DNA of 64,000 nt, from assembly GCF_003533305.1 (NCBI RefSeq), contig NZ_DOEH01000015.1:62001-126000 (forward strand), read 5' to 3'. Shown one piece after another: positions 52,063-59,450 of this stretch. The notes below the pieces were generated by a model. It ran no database searches. It was given only the letters and a program-made list of their open reading frames with translations, and had not been told where the DNA came from. This DNA comes from Providencia sp. Lineage in GTDB: Bacteria > Pseudomonadota > Gammaproteobacteria > Enterobacterales > Enterobacteriaceae. The position numbers and the translations under genes were made by a program. Within the stretch, counting starts at the first letter, position 1; each line of letters opens with the position of its first letter.

Positions 52063-52254
52063 ATAACCAATCACAAAGCCAGTTGTAAAAAAGCCGAAGG
52101 CACTATCGCCACCGGCTTGGATGATGGAACAACCGCCAGACCTACTGACTCCGCTGTCGGAAATTATTGGTTACTCAGAACGCGGATTGCAGAGTCCAAA
52201 CAAATGATTAAAGGATTACAGAGTTATATAAATACTGAATGTCTACAAGAGTAA
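52063..52254 (+). pseudogene. C-terminal remnant of a lambda-type Rz with embedded Rz1 remnant
   Basis: One frame reads KAEGTIATGLDDGTTARPTD..., then YWLLRTRIAESKQMIKGLQS and ends NTECLQE, the hallmark C-terminus of Rz endopeptidase/spanin. A second frame over the same DNA reads PPAWMMEQPPDLLTPLSEII, matching Rz1-type proline-rich lipoproteins, and stops at 52205-52207. Both lack their N-termini. This is a second, unrelated lysis pair remnant in the same element. Confidence 0.75.
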
Positions 52255-52334
52255 CTGGTAATAAAAATAATATAGAAAATTGAAGCAGAAAGAAGTAAAT
52301 AATTATTGCTTCGATTTAAACTGTTATTAATAGT

Positions 52335-52856
52335 TTATTTTAATTCTTCAATAGACGATTTAATTATTGGGCCTGGAGCAACATAATTACAAGTTAGTGC
52401 ATAATATGTATTTGCTTTGAAGGATTGGGTATGATTATGGCTTGAATAATACCCACCTCCAGGAGGGGTTAGTGTTATACAGTCTGTTCTTATTTTATAG
52501 GAACCTGGGGGGATAATTAGGACGTCTCTTTGCATTTCTAGCTTTACTGGTGGCCGACTACCATCAGTGGGTTCAAAATCCCAAGCGCGAGAAAATAAAG
52601 AAATATCAATAACATTATTAAACATAGTAGTTTCTGGGATGGAGGACTTTTCGTAAATCCCCTTGAATTTATCTTTATTTTTTTGATAAGTCGATGCGTT
52701 AATATCTTTGACAAAAGACCAGTTTCCTCCTCCTGTAATAAGCACCGCATTATTCACAGTATCGTCCTTTGTATCGTCATAAATATTAGTGCTTGAAATA
52801 CAGCCGCATAAAGAAAGTAAGGAGCATATGAGTAGTGTTTTTCTTAAATAACACAT
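52335..52856 (-). CDS. lipoprotein, unknown function
   Basis: A 173-aa predicted lipoprotein with signal LICSLLSLCGC (Cys at about residue 19). The mature part has GGGNWSFVKD, a REMVxx-like strand region and PPGSYKIRTDCITLTPPGGGYYSS. The C-terminal third looks like a small beta-sandwich. No family is recognised. It is transcribed against the phage genes, as morons often are. Confidence 0.65.
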   Translation of the reverse strand: MCYLRKTLLICSLLSLCGCISSTNIYDDTKDDTVNNAVLITGGGNWSFVKDINASTYQKNKDKFKGIYEKSSIPETTMFNNVIDISLFSRAWDFEPTDGSRPPVKLEMQRDVLIIPPGSYKIRTDCITLTPPGGGYYSSHNHTQSFKANTYYALTCNYVAPGPIIKSSIEELK

Positions 52857-53166
52857 TTAAGTTATCCCAGTTTAGCTTGTACATTGATTTACGATAATTT
52901 ACATTAAATTTATGTAGCTATCAATTTACTGTAGATAACTTTTTCAATTGTAGAAAAATAAAAATGTCCAAAGTATCGGGCAAAATAAAATGAAGTAATA
53001 GTTGAATACACTGTCAGTATAAGTGTTTTAAAGAGTTATCACATGAATTAAGTGTAAATCAATATAGAAAAGAAAATAAAAATTTGAGCTTCGTTAAATG
53101 CATAAGTAAACACTAGAAGATTAAAAATAAATATATCCTCTAGTGTTTTAGGTAAGAAGATAGGCT
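52857..53166. other. AT-rich spacer before entericidin gene
   Basis: About 310 bp. It contains the promoter of the minus-strand lipoprotein and, near 53113-53153, an imperfect repeat CACTAGAAGATTAAAAATAAATATATCCTCTAGTG that can pair as CACTAGAgGAT/ATcCTCTAGTG, a likely terminator for the entericidin gene. No ORF. Confidence 0.45.
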
Positions 53167-53298
53167 TTACTGCGCCGCTCTTTGTATTGCCTCTCCTCCC
53201 GCCTCTATGTCTTCACCAACACCTTTAGTGGTGTTACAGGCAGTTAATGTGAAAGCAACTGCTAATGAGCAGATGAGGAAACTAATTTTTTTCAACAT
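53167..53298 (-). CDS. entericidin-family small lipoprotein (EcnB-like)
   Basis: A 43-aa lipoprotein: MLKKISFLICSLAVAFTLTAC signal and lipobox, then NTTKGVGEDIEAGGEAIQRA. The mature CNTTKGVGEDI motif is diagnostic of the entericidin A/B family; EcnB in E. coli is a stress-linked bacteriolytic lipoprotein with EcnA as antidote. The ribosome binding site AAGGAAG precedes the ATG. No EcnA partner is adjacent. In E. coli ecnAB lies near blc, and here a Blc-like gene is 400 bp away. Confidence 0.88.
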   Translation of the reverse strand: MLKKISFLICSLAVAFTLTACNTTKGVGEDIEAGGEAIQRAAQ

Positions 53299-53532
53299 AT
53301 TTTCTTCCTTTTAGTGTGAAGTTATAAGTTACAAAAGGTCACTTTTAATTATAGCAGAACAATCTGATTACTATTTTTTACCTATAGATAGTTATAGTGC
53401 TAGTATTAAACCATTATATCGTTGTGGAATAGATGTCATTATAGGTACCTGACAAACGAAATAAGCTGCTATATTTTAACTGTTAATTTTATTTTGGTGG
53501 TTAATCAACATTGGCAATAAAGGGTACACTCT

Positions 53533-53658
53533 ATGATATTAAAAGAGCTATTTATCCGTATGCTTCATGTTTTCCAATATTTATTAGTTGGCATTCTTTT
53601 GTTGTTATCATCCATGGTATTGCCTAATTGGTTAGGAAAGGCCACAGTTTTTTTGTAA
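53533..53658 (+). CDS. 41-residue single-span membrane protein
   Basis: ATG 53533 follows AGGG and encodes MILKELFIRMLHVFQYLLVG... with one long hydrophobic helix (residues 12-33), ending GKATVFL. It precedes the lipocalin gene by 37 nt in the same direction, so the two may be co-transcribed. No family is recognised. Confidence 0.45.
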   Translation: MILKELFIRMLHVFQYLLVGILLLLSSMVLPNWLGKATVFL

Positions 53659-53695
53659 GATAGTATCTCATTGGTGAATATTGAGCGGGGTTACA

Positions 53696-54208
53696 ATGCA
53701 GATAAAGTCAGTCTTTATGTTTTTAAGTATGCTTTTACTTAATGGATGTAGCGTTAAAGTGCCAAAAGATATATCACCAGTTAAGAATTTTGATTTATCT
53801 CGTTATCTTGGCGAGTGGTATGAAGTGGCCAGAATAGATAATCGGTTTGAAAAAGGGCTAACCCAAGTTTCTGCAAATTATTCTCTTCGTGATGACGGCG
53901 GAGTCAAAGTCATTAATAGAGGATGGAGTGCAGATAGTAAAAAATGGAAGGAGAGTATAGGAAAAGCCTATTTTGTTGAATCCTCCGATATGGGAGCTTT
54001 GAAAGTTTCATTCTTTGGCCCTTTCTATGGTGGCTATAATATCATTAAGCTTGATGATAACTATCAATATTCATTGGTTGTTGGGCCTGATAAAGATTAT
54101 CTCTGGGTATTATCTCGTACACCAACCATGCCGCTTGAGTTACTAAATGAATATCTTAGCTTTGCTAGTGAAAATGGTTTTGATATACAAAAGGTATTGA
54201 TATTTTAA
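53696..54208 (+). CDS. blc: outer-membrane lipocalin Blc
   Basis: Blc is a stress-induced outer-membrane lipocalin that binds lysophospholipids. The 170-aa precursor has a signal ending LLLNGC (Cys about residue 18) and the lipocalin GxW motif in YLGEWYEVARIDNRFEKGL. Strand F/G segments (GWSADSKKWKESIGKAYF, YLWVLSRTP) match bacterial Blc. ATG 53696 is preferred over the in-frame TTG 53681. It is carried in a prophage remnant, so probably a second copy or an acquired one. Confidence 0.88.
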   Translation: MQIKSVFMFLSMLLLNGCSVKVPKDISPVKNFDLSRYLGEWYEVARIDNRFEKGLTQVSANYSLRDDGGVKVINRGWSADSKKWKESIGKAYFVESSDMGALKVSFFGPFYGGYNIIKLDDNYQYSLVVGPDKDYLWVLSRTPTMPLELLNEYLSFASENGFDIQKVLIF

Positions 54209-54285
54209 TAGCGCCAGGCTTGAGCTTATGAATTATAGACTCAAATGATTTGAACATTTACAGATTTAATAAATAAAAAATTTTG

Positions 54286-54309
54286 ACCCGCCTAGTGCGG
54301 GTTTTTTAT
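54286..54309 (+). terminator. terminator after blc
   Basis: ACCCGC-CTAGT-GCGGGT then TTTTTT. Followed by the same TTACAAAA...CAATCACAA stretch seen after the terminator at 52031. Confidence 0.85.
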
Positions 54310-54341
54310 TACAAAAAATAACCAATCACAATGCCAGTTCG
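54303..54341 (+). repeat. direct repeat of 52046-52084
   Basis: TTTTTATTACAAAAAATAACCAATCACAATGCCAGTTCG parallels the segment 52046-52084 with one A fewer and two or three substitutions. In the first copy this is Rz-coding sequence. The second copy is therefore a tiny Rz remnant or a duplication breakpoint. Confidence 0.65.
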
Positions 54342-54355
54342 AGTGAGCCAGCTTT

Positions 54356-54925
54356 TTAATTTAGATGGTGTAAAAACTTACCCGTATAAAAATCTAGCTG
54401 AAAAGGCTCCCACCCACCAGGAGGGTCCCATTCGCCAGAGCCATAGATGATGTCATTATCTATCTCGTGAATAATAACACCATCAATTGCACACTGCGGT
54501 GATCGCCACTTAATCCCACTATTAATATTCACGAGAAAAGCATATTGAAAAGTGGTTACGATAAAGTCTGAAGTGAGTTTGTTGGAATGGACGTCAGGTA
54601 TTGAGTAGAGGTGCCCTACATAATCATTAAAAGCAACACTATATGTGTAGCCAGTTTCTAGGTTATAGAGGTGTATATGGACGCCATGAAGAATCGCGAT
54701 TACTTCCTGATTAATTTTAATTTCCTTAAAGCATTGCTCAAGAACATATCCATCTTTATCGCGTGTTGAATATATATTTAGGATGCGCTTAGGTTCCTCA
54801 TCGAAAGACATTATTACTTTGCAACTTAAATATGCTCTATGGGACAAATAATTTATGTCAATAACAGGCAAGAAAGGTAGATCAATACGACTCTCAACCT
54901 CAATGAATTCAGCAGTTATATCCAT
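54356..54925 (-). CDS. hypothetical protein with GEWDPPGGW motif
   Basis: A 189-aa cytosolic beta-rich protein with no signal or membrane segment. Near the C-terminus it has IDNDIIYGSGEWDPPGGWEPFQLDFYTGK, a motif I have seen in uncharacterised cytosolic proteins, but I cannot attach a function. It is transcribed opposite to the terminase gene that follows. Likely cargo. Confidence 0.6.
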   Translation of the reverse strand: MDITAEFIEVESRIDLPFLPVIDINYLSHRAYLSCKVIMSFDEEPKRILNIYSTRDKDGYVLEQCFKEIKINQEVIAILHGVHIHLYNLETGYTYSVAFNDYVGHLYSIPDVHSNKLTSDFIVTTFQYAFLVNINSGIKWRSPQCAIDGVIIHEIDNDIIYGSGEWDPPGGWEPFQLDFYTGKFLHHLN

Positions 54926-55008
54926 CAGTCATCCTTGGAACTAAATAGTTATGGTGGAACTTATCTAGATAGGCTCATTTTTATAAAGCATACATTAAAG
55001 GAAACACT

Positions 55009-55581
55009 ATGGCACTCACCGACAAACAAGAAATGTTTTGTCGTGAGTACCTCATCGATTTAAACGCTACACAGGCGGCTATTCGTGCGGGGTACAGCGA
55101 TAAAACTGCTAACGCACAATCAAGCCGACTGTTAGTAAATGTTAACATTCAAAATAGAATTAAAGAACTTAAATCAAATAGGAATGAACGTGTTGAAATA
55201 AATGCAGATTATGTTCTTAACCGCCTTGTCGAAATCGACCAGATGGATGTGCTGGATATCATCAATGATGATGGGAAGCTAAAACCAATAAGCAGTTGGC
55301 CTAAATCATGGCGAACAACATTATCTGGTTTTGATATCTCTACGACAATCCGTGATTACGATGAAAGTACAGAAGAAACTATTCTCAAGAAAATCAAATG
55401 GCCCGATAAAGTTAAAAACCTTGAACTCTTAGGTAAGCACGTCAAGGTTCAAGCATTTAAAGAGCAAATTGAGGCTAAGGTTGAAGCAACACATAACATT
55501 ATGCCGGTTCCTGCATGTGACAACGTAGACAATTGGGAAAAAGCCGCTCAGCATCAACAAGGTGAGGTATTAGGTGGATGA
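55009..55581 (+). CDS. phage terminase small subunit (Terminase_2 family)
   Basis: A 190-aa terminase small subunit, apparently intact: MALTDKQEMFCREYLIDLNATQAAIRAGYS is the classic start of the Terminase_2/XtmA family, with a DNA-binding helix-turn-helix at NATQAAIRAGYSDKTA. It is different from the DUF1441 type at 50476. The stop overlaps the next start by four bases (ATGA), as with a normal terL. Confidence 0.9.
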   Translation: MALTDKQEMFCREYLIDLNATQAAIRAGYSDKTANAQSSRLLVNVNIQNRIKELKSNRNERVEINADYVLNRLVEIDQMDVLDIINDDGKLKPISSWPKSWRTTLSGFDISTTIRDYDESTEETILKKIKWPDKVKNLELLGKHVKVQAFKEQIEAKVEATHNIMPVPACDNVDNWEKAAQHQQGEVLGG

Positions 55582-56307
55582 ATTACAATGTAGTTTGGAA
55601 GCCTTTGCCCGGCTCACAGTCGTTATCACTGAGTTGTAATAGCGGCATTCCTCATGAACCAGATACACATTGGGATTCAGGCTCAAAATCTTGGGAGTTT
55701 AATGGTGTTAGGGTTAATACAGACTTAGCCCCTAACTCGCTCTCTTCAGAAGTAAAAGAGGCGCTTAAAAATAATATTTGTATAGTTTGCGGTGAAAAAA
55801 ACTGTCCATATATTAAAGATAATAAAAACTATAAAGAATTAATAGACTCAATCAATAGGGGAGACAAAGCGGAAGCAAATAAGATTTATACTAAGCATTA
55901 CGCTCAGTTTAGAAATACAAAGAAATCTACACTTGAGGATCGGAATAATAAAGCTAAAACTGCAAGAGCGCGTCAGGGAGCATGTGGATATTCGGGACCA
56001 TTTCAATCTAAAAAAGCATTAGCGACACCAGGTCAATGGAGTGAATGGACTGAATTACTTACTAGTTTTCCAAATGAAATAACTAAAACTTCAGATACAT
56101 ATACTGTGAATTTTAACCTCTCATCTAATCTAGAGTCTTCATTTGATGTTGAAATTAAATATCCAACCTCTAGTGGTGTTAAGGTCGTGAATACTATGGG
56201 GCTAGGAGCTTACTTAATTGAAGCAACAGGTGGGGGGGGCTTCTTTTATTAGAGTCAAATCGCATTCAATACCTGTTGCTGTTACATTTGATTATCCAAA
56301 AAATTAA
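55578..56307 (+). pseudogene. terL 5' stub fused to an unknown domain, frameshifted at a G8 tract
   Basis: The first 20 residues (MNYNVVWKPLPGSQSLSLSC) are the start of a terminase large subunit that normally follows this TerS. The rest is unrelated. After the junction the frame encodes a domain with CIVCGEKNCPY, a Lys/Arg-rich helix, RARQGACGYSGPFQSKKAL, and a beta-rich end. As written it stops at 56252 after a run of eight Gs (56232-56239). Removing one G extends it as GASFIRVKSHSIPVAVTFDY to a stop at 56305-56307, which reads as the natural C-terminus. Function unknown; toxin-like architecture is only a guess. Confidence 0.6.
56232..56239 (+). repeat. G8 homopolymer tract
   Basis: Eight consecutive Gs near the 3' end of the terL-fused ORF, in otherwise AT-rich DNA. 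Such tracts slip readily in replication and sequencing; the two lengths G8 and G7 give alternative C-termini. Confidence 0.9.
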
Positions 56308-56338
56308 ATTAAACAGGGTGGGTACAATTGTACCTGCC

Positions 56339-56725
56339 TTAATTTAAATTATTATAATGTTGAATTATATCCAAGGTTACTTTTTCATTTGGTAATAACA
56401 TTCGATAGCCAGATTCTGAATTTATGCTACTTGCAATGTGAGTTTTTGAAATTATTTGTTTCTTAAAATACGTTGTGACATCTTCATTTACATGCGTTGT
56501 AAACAAGGTGTTCAATTTTTCAGCGCAATTAGGTGTTTTATTTAATTGGATATAAATTAATGTATTACTTGATTCATTGTTGAGTTGTTTCAACTCAGAA
56601 ATACAATCTTTGGTAAGCGAGTAAGATTCATTTTTGAAAACGTATGTAATATCATTATGTTCCATATTTTTCGCACATCCTATAAGTGCATAAGGAATTA
56701 TACAAAGTAGAATATATTTATTCAT
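56339..56725 (-). CDS. small lipoprotein (possible SecDF P1-head-like domain)
   Basis: A 128-aa lipoprotein with signal IIPYALIGC (Cys about residue 17). The mature domain has LIYIQLNKTPNCAEKLNTLF followed by KTHIASSINSESGYRML, whose pattern is reminiscent of the small P1-head-type domain found in SecD and in stand-alone lipoproteins. The resemblance is weak. It converges on the terL-fused ORF with only 30 bp between them. Confidence 0.6.
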   Translation of the reverse strand: MNKYILLCIIPYALIGCAKNMEHNDITYVFKNESYSLTKDCISELKQLNNESSNTLIYIQLNKTPNCAEKLNTLFTTHVNEDVTTYFKKQIISKTHIASSINSESGYRMLLPNEKVTLDIIQHYNNLN

Positions 56726-57250
56726 ATATTTTTATTAACCTCATTGTTTATATGCGTATCAGTTATTCTAGAATTTTTATGTGAAATAATAATCTATTAT
56801 GATTTTGTTTAATAGAAAAATGACATTTATAAGCGCTATTAACAAAAAAATTATTTTATATTTGAGCTTTAAGGAAAGAAAATAAGAGTTCTTATGGCGA
56901 AATTATGGCTTAAATCTAGGGTTTTTTAGTGTTTTATTTATGATATAGCATGCAAAAGCTTACATCATTAGATTCGAAATTATGCGAGTACTGTCGTTAG
57001 TAACATTAAAGCTATCTTATGATACTGAGTAATATGGTGATGTTTTTGATGACTAGTTCGAACTTAAAAAACGTCGAATTGCATAAGCTAAAGCGAACGC
57101 TCAGTAGTTATCGTTGTATGTGTGTATAGTTTATTGCCACTTAAAATGATCTTTACAGCTAAAACGCTTTCAATATTCTGTATAAAAACAAAGTCATGTT
57201 TGTTTTAATAAAGAATTCAATGATGAATATAAAGTAAGAAAGGGAATAGC
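56726..57250. other. AT-rich intergenic region
   Basis: About 525 bp with no ORF I can support and no recognisable phage remnant. A few short hairpins are possible, but none stands out. It should hold the promoters of the flanking divergent genes. Confidence 0.45.
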
Positions 57251-57436
57251 ATGAGTCAGAAGTATTTTAGAGACATGGGTAACTATGAACGTTTACTTAT
57301 TTTACTTTCTGCTGCCGAAAGAGCAAAAGAAGAATTCGATGATGGGAAAATAACTGAGAATCAGATTTCAGAACGGATAAGCTTAAACCTAAATATCACA
57401 GACTATCAACCTGCTTATGCTGCATTGGCGATATAG
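57251..57436 (+). CDS. small acidic protein, unknown
   Basis: A 61-aa protein, MSQKYFRDMGNYERLLILLS then a charged helix (AAERAKEEFDDGKITENQIS) and a short C-terminus. AAGGGAATAGC precedes the ATG and a strong terminator follows within 20 bp, which supports a real single-gene unit. No family is recognised. Confidence 0.5.
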   Translation: MSQKYFRDMGNYERLLILLSAAERAKEEFDDGKITENQISERISLNLNITDYQPAYAALAI

Positions 57437-57455
57437 AAAGAGATAAGTTCTCATA

Positions 57456-57477
57456 ACCCACTCCGGTGGGTTTTTTA
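57456..57477 (+). terminator. terminator after 61-aa gene
   Basis: ACCCAC-TCCG-GTGGGT followed by TTTTTT. Confidence 0.85.
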
Positions 57478-57542
57478 TTGCACTAAGTGAGGTGTTACTC
57501 TAACATTCATTGGACTTAAGCTAAACTTATTAAGGCAATGGA

Positions 57543-58289
57543 ATGAATAAATTACTAGCGTGCTTTTTGAGCGTATCGATTTTAAGTTCTACTGGGTGTG
57601 TAACTGCGGCAGTTTGGGATTCGAACGCAGCAAAAGAGACCAAAATAAAGGTGAGTGTTGATTTAAAAGATAATATTGTATCGGCATTTGAATATAAAGA
57701 TATTAGTGTTAAAAATAAACTAACTAATCAAAAATTAAAAGATATTGAGCTTCCTACTTCAGGTTATGGTTTTTTAGGTGATAAATATATTTATATACTG
57801 ACTAATGGCTCTGCTGAATTAATGAAGTTAAATGAGTTGATTAAAGTAATTCCATTGTTAGCATTTAATAACCCTGAGGGAGTTATTAGAATAGAGATAA
57901 AGCCAGATGAGCGCAGAGAAGGACTAGTAAAATTTAATGACAATTACTTTGTTTATATTGATAAAAAATATACGTTAAGTCCAGAGCAAGAGAAAAGCCT
58001 CAAGGATTTTGGTTTTAGTGAGAGGCGATTTGATAATGATAAATCATGGGTTAAAACAATCCCAATAAGTGGCTATTTATTCGATAGAAATGGAATAACT
58101 CTTCCATCAGCATCTAATGCCAAGCTACACCAACCATATAAGGTTGAGTTTTATACTACAGAGGAATATAAATCACTTAGCGCAGGCAAATTGGCTGGTA
58201 ATGTCATGATTACACCATTTACTATTGCTGCTGATATTATTGCTACGCCAATACTACTTATACTGTATGCAAATTATGTCAATAAGTAG
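57543..58289 (+). CDS. lipoprotein, unknown function
   Basis: A 248-aa predicted lipoprotein with signal SVSILSSTGC (Cys about residue 19). The body is strand-rich, with SGYGFLGDKYIYILTNG and SPEQEKSLKDFGFSERRF. The last 30 residues (NVMITPFTIAADIIATPILL...) are hydrophobic and could be a second membrane contact. It is the last intact gene of the element. No family is recognised. Confidence 0.6.
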   Translation: MNKLLACFLSVSILSSTGCVTAAVWDSNAAKETKIKVSVDLKDNIVSAFEYKDISVKNKLTNQKLKDIELPTSGYGFLGDKYIYILTNGSAELMKLNELIKVIPLLAFNNPEGVIRIEIKPDERREGLVKFNDNYFVYIDKKYTLSPEQEKSLKDFGFSERRFDNDKSWVKTIPISGYLFDRNGITLPSASNAKLHQPYKVEFYTTEEYKSLSAGKLAGNVMITPFTIAADIIATPILLILYANYVNK

Positions 58290-58313
58290 TGACAAATAGC
58301 AAAAACATTGATT

Positions 58314-58335
58314 AGGTCGCTCATGCGACCTTTTT
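58314..58335. terminator. terminator after lipoprotein gene
   Basis: AGGTCGC-TCAT-GCGACCT followed by TTTT on the plus strand and preceded by an A-poor left flank. It also contains the stop of the minus-strand remnant at 58321. Confidence 0.8.
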
Positions 58336-58572
58336 ATTTGCTTCAATTTGCACTCTCGCTAAGCTAACATAATCTAAACTAATTGATGGGATTTTAGACG
58401 TAATACTATATGCTTTATAATACTTAGCCATTGGGTCAAGTGATGTTATAGGTGAGTTGAATGGGGATATATTGCAATATGGGGTTGTATGTTTTTTGTA
58501 TAGATCCTCTGTAAATTTAATTGCAACACCTTCTTCTAATCTTTGGATATCGACCTTATAATGAGTATGGTA
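58321..58572 (-). pseudogene. 5'-truncated coding remnant beside attR
   Basis: The minus strand is open for 83 codons ending at TGA 58321-58323, after an in-frame TAA at 58573-58575. The product reads as real protein (KVDIQRLEEGVAIKFTEDLY, PYCNISPFNSPITSLDPMAK, and ending LARVQIEANKKVA). It has no start codon except an internal ATG. It lies within 42 bp of the attachment repeat, so its 5' end was probably cut when the element's right end formed. No family is recognised. Confidence 0.55.
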
Positions 58573-58613
58573 TTAAAAATCAATGTGTTAGGTGGGTTAT
58601 TTTATTGTAGTTA

Positions 58614-58774
58614 TACGTCACATGGGTTGGGTTGAAGAAGCTGACTTAATCGTTAAAGGTATGGAAGGCGCAATCGCGGCTAAAACTGTAACTTACGATT
58701 TCGAACGTCAACTAGAAGGCGCTAAATTACTGAAATGTAGCGAATTCGGCGATGCAATGATTAAACACATGTAA
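58614..58774 (+). pseudogene. displaced icd 3' end (icdC-like)
   Basis: The repeat keeps the icd reading frame ([16 protein letters not shown] to FGDAMIKHM, stop at 58772-58774) but has no promoter or start. This is the original chromosomal tail of icd displaced by integration, equivalent to icdC next to e14 in E. coli K-12. One residue differs (Ala to Glu after GWVE). Confidence 0.9.
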
Positions 58775-58822
58775 TTTATTACGTGGTGTGATTAATAACG
58801 GGAGCCTAAAAGCTCCCGTTTT
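58614..58822 (+). repeat. right attachment repeat (attR side)
   Basis: A gap-free copy of 45953-46161 with six substitutions, comprising the last 53 icd codons and the icd terminator. It defines the right boundary of the 12.66-kb element. Confidence 0.92.
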
Positions 58823-58884
58823 TTATTGTCACTATTGAAACGGTTATCAAAACGAATTATTAAAACCTAGCCAAATTTTCGTTA

Positions 58885-58974
58885 TCAAATAACAACTTTT
58901 ATCCAATCTTTACCCCGGTCATCATTATACTTATCAGCCATTTTTTGTGATTTATGATCCACATAAAGTGCTAT
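58885..58974 (-). pseudogene. C-terminal remnant of a second icd-type integrase
   Basis: Thirty codons ending at TGA 58885-58887 read ALYVDHKSQKMADKYNDDRG and then KDWIKVVI. This aligns with the C-terminus of the intact integrase (LLGHKSQAMTDKYHDDRGKNW), keeping the active-site His and Tyr. It lies 63 bp after the right attachment repeat, matching the spacing and orientation of int beside icd, so it is the stump of a second element. Confidence 0.85.
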
Positions 58975-59315
58975 AGCTGTGAATGAAATAAACGAAAAAA
59001 GAATGCAATAGAAAGAGCATACCTAAGTCAGCCATAATAGATGAATTTCTTTCTAATCGAAGTTGTAAGCACTATACATAAGTTAAATATCTATAGCCAT
59101 CGATTAGCTGCTGGTGTGTTTTCATTTGTGAAAAAAGCGATACAGGAAATTGGACATCTAGGGTAAAAAAAAGCCCTTCATAGAAGGGCATATTTAATGG
59201 AATGTACAAATAGTAATTATTATAGTGTTGCGAGTTATCCATAACTTGCAGTGAGATAGTATCACCAGTTATTACTTAATCCAAATCGGAGTATTAGTTG
59301 TGAGCGATGCTCAGC
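58975..59315. other. decayed interior of the second element
   Basis: About 340 bp with no ORF. It contains a hairpin GCCCTTC-ATA-GAAGGGC (59173-59189) flanked by an A-run on the left, i.e. a minus-strand terminator. No other phage feature is recognisable. Confidence 0.5.
59173..59189 (-). terminator. hairpin with upstream A-run (minus-strand terminator)
   Basis: A perfect 7-bp GC-rich stem with a 3-nt loop; on the minus strand it is followed by TTTTTTTT. No intact minus-strand gene now ends here, consistent with a relic. Confidence 0.65.
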
Positions 59316-59413
59316 ATTGTAACTTACAATTTTAAACGTCAGCTGGAAGGCTCTAAATTACTGAAATTTAGCGAGCTTAGCGACGAAATGATTAAGCACA
59401 TGTAATTTATTAC
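59316..59413 (+). repeat. third, diverged icd 3'-end copy
   Basis: About 98 bp match the icd tail with roughly 15 substitutions and still encode an in-frame TYNFKRQLEGSKLLKFSELS then DEMIKHM and stop. The divergence is much greater than between the first two copies. It marks the outer attachment site of the older, second insertion. Confidence 0.85.
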
Positions 59414-59450
59414 CTGTTTGTATTACAAATTAACACTGTGGGTGTTCTCT

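Noticed and set aside
57034..57129. 31-codon frame in the 56726-57250 spacer
   Set aside because: Too short, several adjacent ATGs, no ribosome binding site and unlike any protein I know.
46114..58822. The element as a phage-inducible chromosomal island (PICI)
   Set aside because: It has int, xis, a TerS and a cos-like site, but no AlpA-type regulator, replication module or capsid-remodelling gene; the gene fragments fit deleted prophages better.
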